This document shows, piece after piece, positions 34,665-48,029 of a stretch of DNA of 64,000 nucleotides. Within the stretch, counting starts at the first letter, position 1. Each line of letters opens with the position of its first letter. This stretch comes from Steromphala cineraria. Lineage: Eukaryota > Mollusca > Gastropoda > Trochida > Trochidae. The stretch lies in contig OU744732.1 of NCBI GenBank assembly GCA_916613615.1, positions 26,980,673 through 27,044,672 on the forward strand. The letters run 5' to 3'. The notes under the pieces are model-generated. The model worked only from the letters and a program-made list of their open reading frames with translations, was not told where the DNA came from and made no database searches. Both the position numbers and the translations under genes were made by a program.

Positions 34665-37600
34665 AAATTTGTCATGAACTTTTTCAGTTCATGATAAACT
34701 CATGAACTTTTCTAAAACTTTCATGAAAACTTCATGATGATTTTCATGAAAAAAAATGTCATGAGTTTTTCATGAAATTTTGTTCATGAAGAAAGTTGTG
34801 CATGAAATCATGATGATAATTTCATGAAAAGTTCCATAGCTGTATTTTTTTCATGAAATTTATGTTCATGAAAGTAGATGTGCATGAAATAAGCATGAAC
34901 TTTTTTTCAATTCTCAAAAACATTGTAAAGAATGTAACCTTTTTAGGGCATTCTAAACCATGAAACCATATTACAGTTATGTTTTGTTATTGAATATCAA
35001 TTTTAGTACCTGCCATTTTACAGCTTTATTTTTGCACTGTTTTTTTCTCAACTATTGTTCTTTTTCTGTCTTATTTATGGTCCATGTCTTTTATACCTTA
35101 ATAACCTAGAATCTTAAATTTTTTTTTTTAAATAGCCCTTTCAAAATACTAAGTTACTGAGATATGGATGTATGACAATCTCCTCTACTATAAAATTTGG
35201 CTATCCAGATTGCTGCAGTCAGAGCACAAAGCTCCGGAACATTGTTTCTATAAATAAATCACTGTAACTGTAAGGAGTTCATTCCTTAGCTCCATGCAGG
35301 GTTCCCCTCACATAATTGTGTACCTATGTAGGACAGTGAAGTTGAGAGTAAAGCACCGCCATTATCATGCTGTAGGCGGGAAAATTGGTTGATAAATGTT
35401 CAATCTCAGCTATTTCAAAGAGCAAGAGATGGTCAACCATCAGGTAATGCATACCAAAGTTGTATCTCCCTCACATTCTTAAGGAATATTGTAGGTTTAG
35501 ATGTAAATATAACTTGGAAAGTGTCTTTTGATGCATGACAAGAGATTAAAGTGTAACTGTCAGTTGAAGTTGCCCATAGTGCAATTTTATCACAGAGGTA
35601 TCCTCAGTTCAACTTACCCCTCAATATTTAAGTCCTTAGGATTATACTAGATTCATATATTGAGACATTTTTCATGTCAGAAAAATACAATATATTTAAA
35701 GAGAGAAGTTTGCAGATGTTGGTCAGTTTGAAGTAGGAAATGTTTGTTTATCTTTTCAGGCATCAAATAATTCAATAGTCGTAAAATGGTCCCATCAACC
35801 ACTGCTTAGCCAGTCAGTAATTGTAACCAGATGGCTCTTTACTCTGATAGTGGTCAACTGAATCTCATCATTTGAAAGGTTACCTTTGAAAGATATGATG
35901 AGTGCAGTTTACAATTTTTGAGATACTATATATTTTGTTGATCAAAACATCATTTCACTGCTAGTGTTGCCTGGATTAAGTTTTCAGGGACTTCTGTTAG
36001 TTTTTGTCTTTTGCATGATGTCTCAAATCTGTTTATGCAGAAACAAACTGAAAATATATATATTTTTCAAATTCTATTCTCTTATTTGAAAGCATTGATT
36101 ATACTGTAATTTTTACTTGCCAAACTTACATTTGTGCATATTTTTACAAAAGCTGATACACAGTCAAATGGCAGAGATCTATACCAACGATCATTTACAA
36201 ACAAAATATTCTAACCAAAAGCTAAATATGACATCTTTTTAACTTTGAGATTATTTTTTGCATATTTTTGCATTTAACATCATATTTTCACATATATTTA
36301 CTTTTTTAAAACAAGCCAAAAGAAGATCAAAGCCATATGCATGAAATATGTAATGAAAGTTTCATGTGTATTTCCATAATTTTCTGTTCTGCAGACATTT
36401 CATTTCACTCAGGTTCAGCCAAACAATAAGCTCCCTCGACTGCAGGTTACTTAAAATTTCATACCCTACATCTATGTAAGGGCCCTGTCACACTTAAGCG
36501 TATAGCAAGTGCGTTTGAGTTGCGTATGGAAAATGTTTCATACGCAACCAGTTCGCTCAAACATTTACCGTTTTTTGCTATACTTGTATCGCACATGGAG
36601 CGACTGATTTACGATATTTGCGTTTTCTTTGCGTTGGGGTTGCGTTGGAGATGCATATGATTTGCGTATCCTCAATTTATTGTGGCAGATGATTGCATAT
36701 GCAGAGCGCATACATACCAAACTCTAGACGCTCACAACTAATGTCTACCGCATGCCTTGCGCAAAAAAGCGAGTATTCCGAACATGTTGCGTCTCCACAT
36801 AATTTTCAATGCTTTGTCTTTGTAGTACGTTTTCGTAGGTAAGATAAATATACATATATTATTCAGACAATTACAATTGCAAGACAACTTATTTAACCAA
36901 AAGTGTGCTAAACAAAGTTAAGTTTTCTGAATCCATTTCTCTATCACATGTGATTAAAAGGAGTTCCCACTTAAATAGCAGTTCGCAGATTTCGCCTGAT
37001 ACTTGATCTTTTCTGTACGAATACAAACCTCTCGATTGAGGTATTGAAAGGTTTAGAACTGAAATATATAAAAAAAAACATTCTTCACCCCATTAAAGCT
37101 TCGGTCGGATCTTTTTCGTTACATGCACCCGCCCTCTCTGATTTGTTTACTCACTATGTCATGCTGAATTAAAAGCATCGGTTTCATTCCGTCGCTTTTG
37201 TCCGGACCTGCTCTTTTCAAGGAGAAACTTATTCAAAATGTTCCATTACATCAATTTACGTAGACCAGAAGATTATCCTGGATAACCCCTATATAAACAA
37301 TGGAATAGGCACAGGTTTAGTATAATGGTATATTTGCTAGTCTGAAATCGCTTTGCAACTGAGAAGTTTACAATGAAAACATTAAAAACAAACCATTAGC
37401 TTTTTAATGATTTTATTTACATAGATATGTAATGCTATTTATTTCTTTTTTTATCTCTTCTTCTTTACTAGACTTCGTAGTACAAATACTTAACTCATTA
37501 TGTTTCTATCCTCGGCGTTTTGTTTTAATGAACTTTTCATTTAACTTTTAATGAATGATTGAATGAAATTCTCTAAAAAATGGTTAATTAATTTCAATGT

Positions 37601-38703
37601 GTATTTCCATGCGGTTGTTATCATAGTTGGACTCTTAATTCTTTAAAACTACAAAGTTATAGTGCTATATGAAAGAAAGAGACACTATCTTAAAGTATAC
37701 GGAGGTATTATGCTCACCAACCCGTTCTTTATGGTATGTACATGTATATAAAATTCACGATGTACCCTATGTACGCGATGAGTACGATTGTCATACGTTA
37801 CTCATAAGGAAAAACTGGACAATGCATTTTTCCATTGTTATCATTCGGTCTAAGATCGTTCTTCATACGTGCTACATTTGCTTGAAGAGCGTTTTATGAA
37901 CGTCTACAATGCGCTATCAATGCGTTGGTTCGGGACATCAACTAACACTGCGTATGAAGTGCATACTCATTACGATAACCTAACGTACATGGACCGCCCT
38001 CGACCGATGAAAAACCGATGTGTTGCGTGTTAACCATACGCAGCATAGTTTTGAACATGTCCAAAACTATCAAGCGTATGAAATGGTCCAAGCGCATGCC
38101 GACGTACAAGAATCGACCTTAACACAACCAAGGTGCGTATGAGTTGCGTGTTCTGCGTTCGGCTGCGTGTTGCTGCGTATGAGAGAAATTGCCATACGCA
38201 ACTCGTACGCAGGGAGTATACGCTGAAGTGTGACAGGGGCTTAAGTATTACATTTTATTTAAATGCTTTACCACGGGTTCATGAGAATTTCATGAAAGTT
38301 TCTGTGAACATTTCATGAGAATGTCCATGAAAATTTCATGAACTTGTATTTTCATGAAGTGCCACTTAACGTTCACGATATTTTCATGAAATGTTGATGA
38401 TATTCTCATGAAAATTATGCATGAAATTTTCATGAAAAAATCATGAGTTAATCATGCAGAAAAGTCATGAAATATTCATGAATATTTCATGAAAAATCAT
38501 GAATATTTCATGAAAAAATCATATTTTTTCTTGAAATTTTCATGAAAAAGAGTTCATGAAAAATTCCTGAATATATATTTTCACGAAGTGCCACTTAATG
38601 TTGATGATATTTTCATGAAACATTCATGAAAAATTCATGAGCGTTAAGCATGAACTGTTCATGAACTATTCATGAAAAATTCATCATCATTTCACCGGGG
38701 CGA
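34665..38703. mobile_element. Unclassified element with TCATGAA-rich terminal blocks
   Basis: The left block 34665-34905 and right block 38270-38700 are crowded with TCATGA motifs (about 35 by eye, many as the palindrome TTTCATGAAA). The outer ends are weakly inverted: GCCCCGACGAAAATTTGTCA and, complementary, GCCCCGGTGAAATGATGATG. The right block holds a direct repeat of about 230 bp (ATTTTCATGAAGTGCCACTT and ATTTTCACGAAGTGCCACTT). No transposase ORF. The target duplication is not clear. The class is unknown. Confidence 0.5.
36480..38241. mobile_element. TAA-flanked non-autonomous element, possibly PIF/Harbinger type, nested
   Basis: The left end GGGCCCTGTCACACTTAAGC and the complementary right end AGCCCCTGTCACACTTCAGC are followed inwards by GCGTATA and TTGCGTATGG on both sides. 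TAA occurs at both outer borders (36477-36479 and 38242-38244). Subterminal GCGTATG-type repeats are frequent. A TWA target duplication and GGGCC ends fit PIF/Harbinger. No transposase is seen. Confidence 0.65.
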
Positions 38704-39368
38704 ACATGGGGAAGGTAGGAACTGTGCAGTTTGAAAGTTCTAAGAATCTGCTTAAGTACAATTCCTTCAGGGTACAATTTACAGCCAATGAGCAGTCCTT
38801 GCACTGGATACTGGGCTTAACAATTACCAGTGTTATTGTATATATTATCTATTTGAATAAGTATAATGTCTGCATAGACCTATATAATGAAGGTCATAAA
38901 TGCAACTTAATTAATGATTTAAAATAACAACCAAGCCAATAAAAAAATTCTGACTTTCTGTTTCTATGTCATTAATTGAAATTCCTTAAAAGTGATATTG
39001 AAAAACCTGTTAACCAATTTACTTACCCCAGTAACAAATCCATTTGAATAAAAATTTGACTCCAATCCAATTTCAGTTCAAAATGTAGATTTCTTCTTTC
39101 CAACAATTATATACACCCTTCCTTCATATTCCCTTAATCCAAGGTCTCAACTAACCAATACAGGTCATTCACAAACACCCAGTCACACATATATACAACT
39201 CTGACTTGTGACCCTGTCACAATGCAAGCCATGTTCTATACTATAGCCAGATCAGACATTTCCATTGCTATAGAGAGAAAATAAAAGCACACATTCCCCT
39301 TTCAACTGCAAGACACCTACACATAATGGAGGGTCATAACCTGAAATGAACCAGCCACATTTCAACTA

Positions 39369-39709
39369 CCGTATTCGTCCTATTAAGCGCCCCGGGCGCT
39401 TAGCTTTAAAAAATCCAAAGGGGGCGCTTATTAGGATACCCCAGAAAGGGGGGCGCTTATTAGGAATACGTTATAGACAAGCTAGACTAGCACTTGTCGG
39501 GATTTTGAACGAGAATGAAAGTAGGTCGAGCGTTGAAATTCAGTGCAACTACACATTCACAGGCCCGAATAAATAAAAACTATTGGAAAAGCAGTAGAGT
39601 TAGGCCATTTTACGTATGAAGGGGAGGGGGGGAGGGGGCGCTCTGTTATATGGAAATTTTTAATAGGGGGCGCTTATTAGGGAGGGGGTGCTTAATAGGA
39701 TGAATACGG
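39369..39709. mobile_element. TA-flanked MITE with CCGTATTC termini
   Basis: Terminal inverted repeats CCGTATTCGTCCTATTAAGC and CCGTATTCATCCTATTAAGC (complementary right end), flanked by TA. The interior has several GGGGCGCTTATTAGGA repeats. 341 bp, no ORF. TA target use suggests Tc1/mariner mobilisation. Confidence 0.75.
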
Positions 39710-39711
39710 TA

Positions 39712-42700
39712 TTCTCCATTCACAGCCGAATCTTTCTGCTGATTGACCCAACAAGTGTTGATAGAGAATCTGTTCATACTTGCTGTAAAGTCCCAGTAGT
39801 CAATAATCTGAGTATCAATATTTTATATAGCAGTTATACCTATTTGCCTTAAAGCAAGTCAACAGTACTTTCTGTTAAGTGGTTCTTAATTGGCTAATAT
39901 TGATCTATTTCAATATTTTGATGACTCTAAATTCTTGGTTACATCTAGGGGTGAGTCTATAAACAACTTCTTCAAACCAGAGTAAAAATACTTAGATAAT
40001 ATAATATTATGCATAATTATTTATCAAACACACGGAGAGAACTCAATTACTAACCAAAATGAAGAATGTTTTTTAAGAATTAGCAACATACGAAATGCCT
40101 CCAAACCTAACCTCAGGTTGAAAAGGATCTCAAGACCTATTTCAGTGCATTTCTTTCCTTGTTTTCCAATACTTCTTCTCAATAATAGTTGATGATCAGA
40201 GAGAAAATCTTCTTGAGACTTCTCAAATGTTTTGTAAAGCAGAGATATCAATGATTAGGCAATTAAAGGAGGGTTTTTTTTCAAATATATAATGGTGAGA
40301 GCATTGATGAGCAACTCCTATCAAATTGTTTGTAACAGTTAAATCACTTATCTATGAAATGACAAGAGAAATATCAGGAAACTTCAAAACTCTCCATTGA
40401 TCACAAAGAGTTCTTTCCTGCGCGTTTGGTTTCAATTTGAAATTTACTCGCTATCAATCCAGTATAACATGTCTCTGATTTTCAAACACACTAGGTTTAT
40501 CTCCTAAATACAACAAAGAATTGGCACTAAAATGAAACTTGTGAATAACTCAAACACATTCCCAGCAACCACAATGGGCAAATCATTTTCTCCCACAGAG
40601 GCAGAACAAGTCATGAAATGTTGATCTAGCCTCTGTTCTTATTTGCCAATTTTGTCGGGTGGAATGGGAGAGCCTGATTCAGGAGGCATCCACAGTCAGT
40701 TATGCAATTAGTGACACTGCTTCAAAATAATTATTTTTGCTACTGAATCATGGCACCCTTTCATGCAGGAAGCGTTGTTATTTTCTAAAATGATTTAAAT
40801 GGATTGTGGTGCCAATTTTTGTCCGCCATTAGTGTGGTCTACCGAATCAACGGATTTGGTAAACATTTCATAACTTAATCTGTTTCTGTGGGGAGAGAAT
40901 GTGGGCAAATATATTTGAAGAACTTATATATCAATTTCACTATAAACTAATATCATATGTAGATATGTTGAACATCAGTTAAATAACATTTCAAAAACAC
41001 ATACCTTAAAGTCTTCAAACAATTACCAAATCACCGCTACCAGTAAAATCTTGTCAATTTCCATGTCAATTTCAGCCACTGATTTCCCCATGTCCATGTC
41101 TACACACCCCCTGTCAGCACTGCTGTAAATAATGATATTGAAATGAGCATTGTGGAGGAAAATACACTCAGTTCCTTGAATGAGTTTATAGTGATTTATG
41201 TACTGTTGGCAACAATAGGCTTTCCAACACCCAGGTGAAACTACAATAAACAAACCAGCATTATTTGTCCTCGCTATACGCTCAAAGGGAGGGGACGAAT
41301 ATTGTTTGAAAGTCTCCTTTCATGAATTTGATCTCTTGATCATTATCGAGATAACAAATTTCACACCTTGGTGAGATAGAGTAATATATGCACGTGGCTG
41401 AGCCGAGTAGGTCAATCCTATGTAAAAGTGTGCTTATGTTTGACCGGTTATTAGAAATGCTGTCTAGTTTTCTCTCTTTAGACTTACGGGTACATACAAT
41501 GTGAGACTATTGATTGAGACTTACATGCTAGAAAGGATAATGGCTTATGTCATGTATGCAGAAGGTCAGGGATTATGTCATCATGCTCCTAATATATAAA
41601 AAACATATACATGTGTAACACACCCATGATTGATTTTTAAAACTGAATAAATTAATTGGTGCAAGTCAGTGATATAATTGACTTAAAGTATGGAACAGTT
41701 CAAAATAGAAAATTGAAGTGGCTGTTGAACATAAAAATCTATTTGGCAACACAAAAAGCAAAGAGCTGCAAACTCGTAGTCAAAAGGGACCCAGAAAATG
41801 GTAAATAGGCTGCACCAATTTGATTGAGGAAGTTTTTTTCGGGCTGTGGGGGAACATGATTGTAAAATGACAAACAGATTTTTAAAATCATTTCAATATC
41901 AATTAAATGAATTGTCAATAGGGATTAACTATTTATTTTCATAACTAGACCATTAAATCACAAAAACTTGCAAACACTTATCATAACATGTATAAGGGTG
42001 AATCCAGGTATTTTAATTTGGAGGTAGCTTATTGAAGAATTGTGCGTAGGGGTATTAAAACTTTCTAAGGACAATTTTCTTAAATTTGATAAAGGGGTGT
42101 TTAAACAAAATGAATACCCCCCTTTAGATCTTGCACTGATGCTCAAAATCCTTATCAAAGTTCATAACATAAAGCCATAATGCAGGTGTCACATAAAAAA
42201 GGGCTCTCAATAAACTTTTATTACATTTATATCATAATAAACCTCAAAAGCTTGTCAGCATGTTTATGACGAAATGTACAAGCGTAGATTTCAGTGTTCT
42301 TACTAGAGTTGACATAAGATAAGCGAGTCAAACTAGTCAAGCATTGATATTGACAAGTCTAGTTCTTGTATAAACACTGACTGAGAGAGTGCCATAAATC
42401 TTCATGGACAAAACCCCTTGACAAGCTTCAACGACACCCTCAGTCAGTTGGACAAACTTTCTTACATTTCCCCGCGTCATTAGTCAATTACAACAGCACC
42501 TTACTAGAAAACATGCATTGACATGCTTCTCTGATCACTTTTCGAGTATCATACAGTTGAATGTCTTAATCAAATAAAATGTTATGTTAATTATTTGAGA
42601 ATAAAAAACTTGTACTAATAATGTGTTTTCAAATATGAAATGGAAACATCTTGTTTTAAAAATTCAAATAAAAACTTTGTCAACTCAATCTTTAATTTTT

Positions 42701-43663
42701 TTTAAATTTCTAGAAGTACCTTAGATAATTTGTATTTAATAAATGTAGTTTATTAATTGATATCTTCCTTATGAATAATTCAAAATCTAAATTATTTATC
42801 TTTTTATTAGCATAATTCATACTTCAAAAGTAATTCATTAAGAAGGCTTGGTTACAGGTCAAGTTACTTGTTCAATTTTCATTATATATAAAACCAATAA
42901 TTAAGTTTACATTCACAGTTTAGTAACAATTTATCCTTTTGTCAGGAGTAAAAAATACTTAAAGAGTGTCACATTCCAATACAACACTATGCTTAATTGT
43001 GACAATAAATCTTAATGAGTTGAAACGGTGCACTATCATATTATATGAATGTAGCAAATTTCTTGTTTCCATAACAGAGAATACTATTTTCTTTTTAAAA
43101 TGTATTTGTGATAAATATATTGTCGGAATTTATGTTATTATTGGGCATTCTAGAAGTTGCGATGATGAAGAAGATGAAGGCAATATATATGTATATACAA
43201 CTTCTTTATTCAAGTTTGCGACGTTGAATAAAGAAGTTGTATATCCAGATATTGCCTTTATCTTCTTGATATATTATGTTATTCATATTATCAAAACACC
43301 ATTTTAAATAAAAATTTATAAACAATTATGAATTAAAAATAAGAATTGTCATAATCAAAATTTAACCAATCAAACTTGATCCTAAGCAATAGTACCGGTA
43401 AGCATAAAATGCATATTTTAAAACAAAGCTTCAAGTTTTTGGTTCAAATGTGTACTTCCTACTTCTAAAAATGAATTGACTTTATACAAAGATTATATGA
43501 GTGCTTTGATCAGTTTTATAATCAAAACAATATTTAAAAACAAGAACAGTTAAAATAGTTTATACAATCAACTATCATTTAATCAATCATTTATTCAAGA
43601 AATTGTTAACTATTTTATTTAAAAAGTTTATTTTAAACAAACACTTACATCAGAGGGTAAATA
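39712..43663. other. Intergenic AT-rich region, no gene seen
   Basis: A hairpin at 43168-43267 is listed separately. Around 40560-40900 there is weak similarity (ACTGAATCATGG, TTGTGGTGCCAAT) to the dispersed repeat at 48 kb. No coding signal. Confidence 0.4.
43168..43267. repeat. Fold-back repeat containing AATAAAGAAGTTGT
   Basis: Arms 43168-43213 and 43224-43267 share TTGAATAAAGAAGTTGTATA in inverted orientation around a 10-nt loop. The AATAAAGAAGTTGT core also occurs at about 2309 and 24735. Confidence 0.7.
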
Positions 43664-44145
43664 TGTACGGGATAGCTCAGTCGGCAAGAGCGCCGGTCTC
43701 ACGTTGCTGAGGTCCGGGGTTCGAATCCCATCCAGGCCAAGGTGTAAAAACCTAGAGTTCACCTCTGTTAGAACTCTATAAGTGTCACCCTGGAGCCCTA
43801 GTGTGTAGTGCAACAAAAACTGCGCACTTAAAAGATCCCACGAATTCATGTCAGTGGCTGAATGGTGCATACGCCGAGCTGTCGGTTATCAGCGTTCAGC
43901 AGTGTTGGACAAACTGCTGTGACTATGTGTCTCAGTTCACTCAGCTGTGAATGGGTACCCTGTGAGGCATAGAATGGTCCCTAACCTGAGCGCCACATAT
44001 GGATGCCGGTTGAATACTCCCCAGGGAGTTGAATTGGCAAAATGATCAGACGGTGAAAGAATGCCATTGACCAGGGGAAAAATGTAAGCGCCTTGAGCAA
44101 CCACGAATGGTTGGATATGCGCGCTATATAAATATCCATATAATT
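43664..44145 (+). mobile_element. tRNA-derived SINE, full length
   Basis: The head GGGATAGCTCAGTCGGCAAG carries the RNA polymerase III A box. GGGGTTCGAATCCCATCC is the B box. A body of about 380 bp follows, then a tail TGCGCGCTATATAAATATCC typical of SINEs that borrow a LINE 3' end. It is about 480 bp. The fragment CAGTTCACCCAGCTGTACAA at about 34620 may be a relic of the same family. Confidence 0.75.
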
Positions 44146-45793
44146 TTTTAAAAAAAAGATACATTAAAGTATAAAAGTATAATTTACCTTAGATATTTGT
44201 TAAAATACCAAATCAGGTGATTCAGCCAATTATTGTCAAATGTAATGTGACCATTAATTCAATGCATGGGAAATAGTTTCATTATGATTTAAATCATTGG
44301 GTAATATGTTATTATGACAGATCATTTGAGTACTGCCATTTTTCTAGAAATGTGTATTGTTATAACATATATCACTTTTCTAAAATTGTATCAAACCCTT
44401 AACCACTATTCTTTACACTTGCAATACAAATATATCAATGGAATCACTTCAAATATACTAATAGTTAACTTGAATATAACATATCTTGTATTAGATATAC
44501 ATGTTACAGCTTCACTGAAGTCAATTGATATATTTTATGAACGCTTCGACCACTGTTGAACCTTTACTGCATAATAATCTTCACATACAAACTAGAATAA
44601 AAATATCAAAAACTACAAATATCATACACAAACCAACAGCTTCCAAAATCAATTATTCTTCTTTTATTATAAAATCTTAATAAAGAAATAAGAAAAATAG
44701 ATATCAGTTGTATCACTTACTACAAGACAACCTCTTTTTCATATATAGTTAAGAAAATTTCTTCAGTTGACAAGGAACCATACAATGTACATACAATGTC
44801 GATAAGGAACCATACAATGTCGCCTCTAGTCTGCCAGCCAGACCCTAAAACAAAATGCAAGCCTAAGCAAGTGTATAATAAGACTTGCGAGCTCAATTTT
44901 GGGATTTTCATCCTTTTTTTTCAAAATTTCAGATTTATTTGAAAAAATTCATTTCAGAGTGTTATTGTTAGACTATGTCGCCTCTTCAATGCTGAAAATA
45001 ACCAAAGTTAAAAAAACGTAATGAACGACTTTTATAACGATCTCATTTGAAGTGAGGCTTCTAATCGCCCACTAATGGCTTTCCGTCTGCATCTTGCAGT
45101 TGCATCGACAAAGGTATTGTAGATCTGATAGTGACACCAAAATGCTTTCAATATCAAGAGAGTTTTAAAAAGAAACTTAAATTACTTACAAGTTCACTGG
45201 GTTTCTTAGACGACAACTTGCAAAGTTCATGGAACTATTTGAAACTTTCGAAAGCGACTGTCACAGGGCATACTGCATTCAGTACATGTATCAAACTTTC
45301 TGCGACGCAAGTATGAGGAATGTTTTCATTTTGGCACTGTTAAGAACCGGAAGTAGTGTCAATATAAAGGTTATCGCATGGCTGTTTCCACTTCCGGGGC
45401 AGACGGTTCTCGCTCAACGAAATGTTTCAGACGTTGATTACTTTGAAAGCCTGTTATGGATATTGAGCGCATATTCGATGCACGCTTTTCGGAAATAAAT
45501 TGATGCAAATTATGCCCCCTAGGTAAAGATTTTTTATTTTGTTTAACCTTGATTTTGAAAGTCTTGTATGAAAGCTTCACACCTTTATTCCGGCTTTGCA
45601 ATCAGACTAATACTTGTAATAGTTCTTTTAACTTTTAAAACTATTTAAATCAAAAACCACTTATTTGTTTGTTTTCAAATCGTACCGATGTGATTATCTT
45701 TGGAGTCATATTTATTTTCAAAATCAATTTTTGGTACCAACTGGATCACTTAATAAACGACATAAATTGTTGTGTTACTATACGAGTAATTAG

Positions 45794-47080
45794 GACGGGG
45801 CTGCTATCAGTTTTTGTGAAGTTTCCATCGCCGCCGCCGCCGCCGCCGCCGCACTCGTACTACTAGCTATAACTTTTTTCCACTAAGCTTTCCAGAACTC
45901 TTATTCATACCTTATTACTCATACCTCGGGGGAACGATTTTGACACGTTCACTTTCAAGGTCAAAGGTCAAGGTCACGAGATATGTATTCACTCTAAGAA
46001 TTCCTTGTAAACGCGATAACTTGAAAAGTTTTTGTGCTATGAAGCTCTAACTTGGTATATATCATCCTTGGAAAAGTAAAAGACTTTGAAAAGGTTTTGG
46101 CTACAATCCGTCAAAGGTCAAGGTCACAGCAAGGTCATGACGTAAGCATGTTTTAGCGAAAATGCTTTATTTTAACTATGAACACTTTTAATCAATACAT
46201 GATTGTTATACTCAATAAAAAGTGTTCAATGATTGTGTGACCTTGAAGATCAAAGGTCAAGGTCATGAGATATGAGTAATTACAAAATGCACTAAATTTG
46301 GGTATAACTTTATCCCATTTAGCTTTTCAGAACTCATGAACATGTCTAAATGTAAATACTTCCAGGGAATCATTATGACATGTTCACTTTCAAGTTCAAA
46401 GGTCAAGGTCACGAGTTATAAAATCCCCCCAAAATTCCTTGTAAACACGATAACTTGAAAAGTTTTTGTGCTATGAAGCTCTAACTTGGTATATATCATC
46501 CTTGGAAAAGTAAAAAATTTGGAAAAGGTTTCGGCTACAATCCGTCAAAGGTCAAGGTCACAGCAAGGTCATGACTTAAGCATGGTTTCGCGAAAATGGT
46601 TAATTTTAACTATGATGACTTTTAATCAATACATGATTGTTATACTCAATAAAAAGTGTTCAATTATTTCTGTGACCTTGAAGGTCAAAGGTCAAGGTCA
46701 TGAGAAATGAGTTATTGCAATACCTTGTAAACACAATAACTTGAAAAGTTTTTGTGCTATGAAGTTTAGATTTTGTATATATAATCTCTTGAGAAGTACA
46801 ACATTTTCAAAAAGTTTTGGGTACGAACTGTCGAAGGTCAAGGTCACAGCAAGGTCAACATATATGGAGAAAATGGATTAATTTAATTTTTAACACTTTA
46901 TTTCATTACAATAATGTTATACTCAATGAAATGTGTTCATTGATTGTGTGACCTTGAGTGTCAAAGGTCAAGGTCACGAGAAAATTCCCAATTTGGTGAG
47001 GCCTGTAAAAGGCGGAACAGGGTAAGGCGAAACCCAAAGTTCCGGGGCTGCTCTGTTTTGCGGTATCCCGCAAACGCTAA
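45794..47080 (+). repeat. Composite minisatellite element with repeated CAAAGGTCAAGGTCA
   Basis: Two long units and a partial third (repeat distance about 430 bp for the first pair) share GATAACTTGAAAAGTTTTTG, TGCTATGAAGCTCTAACTTG and AAGGTCACAGCAAGGTCA. The motif (T)CAAAGGTCAAGGTCA occurs near 45958, 46113, 46249, 46397, 46544, 46680 and 46960, and as GAAGGTCAAGGTCA near 46833. The outer GGGGCTGCT copies (about 45796 and 47043) are direct repeats. No ORF. Confidence 0.7.
45829..45852 (+). repeat. (CCG)n microsatellite
   Basis: Eight uninterrupted GCC/CCG trinucleotides at the left edge of the AGGTCA minisatellite region. Confidence 0.85.
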
Positions 47081-48029
47081 TCTAGTTTATATACTGGACA
47101 TGATGCTATTTGATCTAATCGTGGTTTATGCTCAAATATATCGGTACTATATTGAGCAGACAAATTCATTTGATTTAAAATGCACTTGCATATTTATATT
47201 CTTGTCAAGTCTACCCGATCCGTGTCTATTTCATCGTCAGTTACGAATCAATGAGATGTGATTTAAAGTTGTAGATAACATATAACAACAGCTAACATAT
47301 GAACTATAAAAAAACAATTGCACCACAGATTAAGCATAATTTTCAATATGCATACATAATCTCTTGCATACAAATTACAGAAACTGATGTGAAACAAGGA
47401 AGTTTACATGGATAAATCAAGAGGAAGAATATATTTCTACTTCTTGTAATAAAGTATAGAATGACGTAAGAGTTTCTTCTTTTAGTTTTGACGAGTCCCT
47501 CTTCACGTAATATAATCCTTTAGAAATGTAAACGTGTGTTTAAATATTTATTCCATAAGTTAAACAAAGTTAAACTCACATTAGAGTTTTCCCCAGAAGT
47601 GGTTTCTATTGCACATAGATGACTAAATAACACACTTCGACCACAAATACACATTATATAACACCTCTTCCCTAGATGGCCGTTTGACTTTAATACGTTC
47701 TGGCACAATGGCTGATGTTTATTGTTTTCTCGGTTCGTGTTTAGCCTTTGAGCACCTGACTTTGTAGATTTTGGTTTAAGTGTCTTTAACGGACTTGTTT
47801 GATGACGTAAGTCATAGAAGTTACGTATGCCGATTGTCAAGTTTCTGTGTGATTTACAGACATACATGTCTATGTCCTACTGTTATTCGATCACAACGTC
47901 TCCGGTAATTTGTATCAATGTATCAGTTTTTTCTCTAGCTCTCGTTTTTTGTTTTCCACCTTTATTCTTTCCTTATTCTTCCGTGCTAAAGAGTCCCCGT
48001 TATATCTTTCTTTCAGTTTGTGTCTTAAA

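Noticed and set aside
43668..43740. Functional tRNA gene
   Set aside because: A and B boxes are present but the sequence continues into a SINE body, and no clean cloverleaf acceptor stem was found.
43937..44164. Minus-strand ORFs over 43.6-44.2 kb
   Set aside because: They lie inside a tRNA-derived SINE.
45131..45498. Two overlapping ORFs, 61 and 89 codons
   Set aside because: No splice signals, no recognised domain and frames overlap; chance ORFs are likely.
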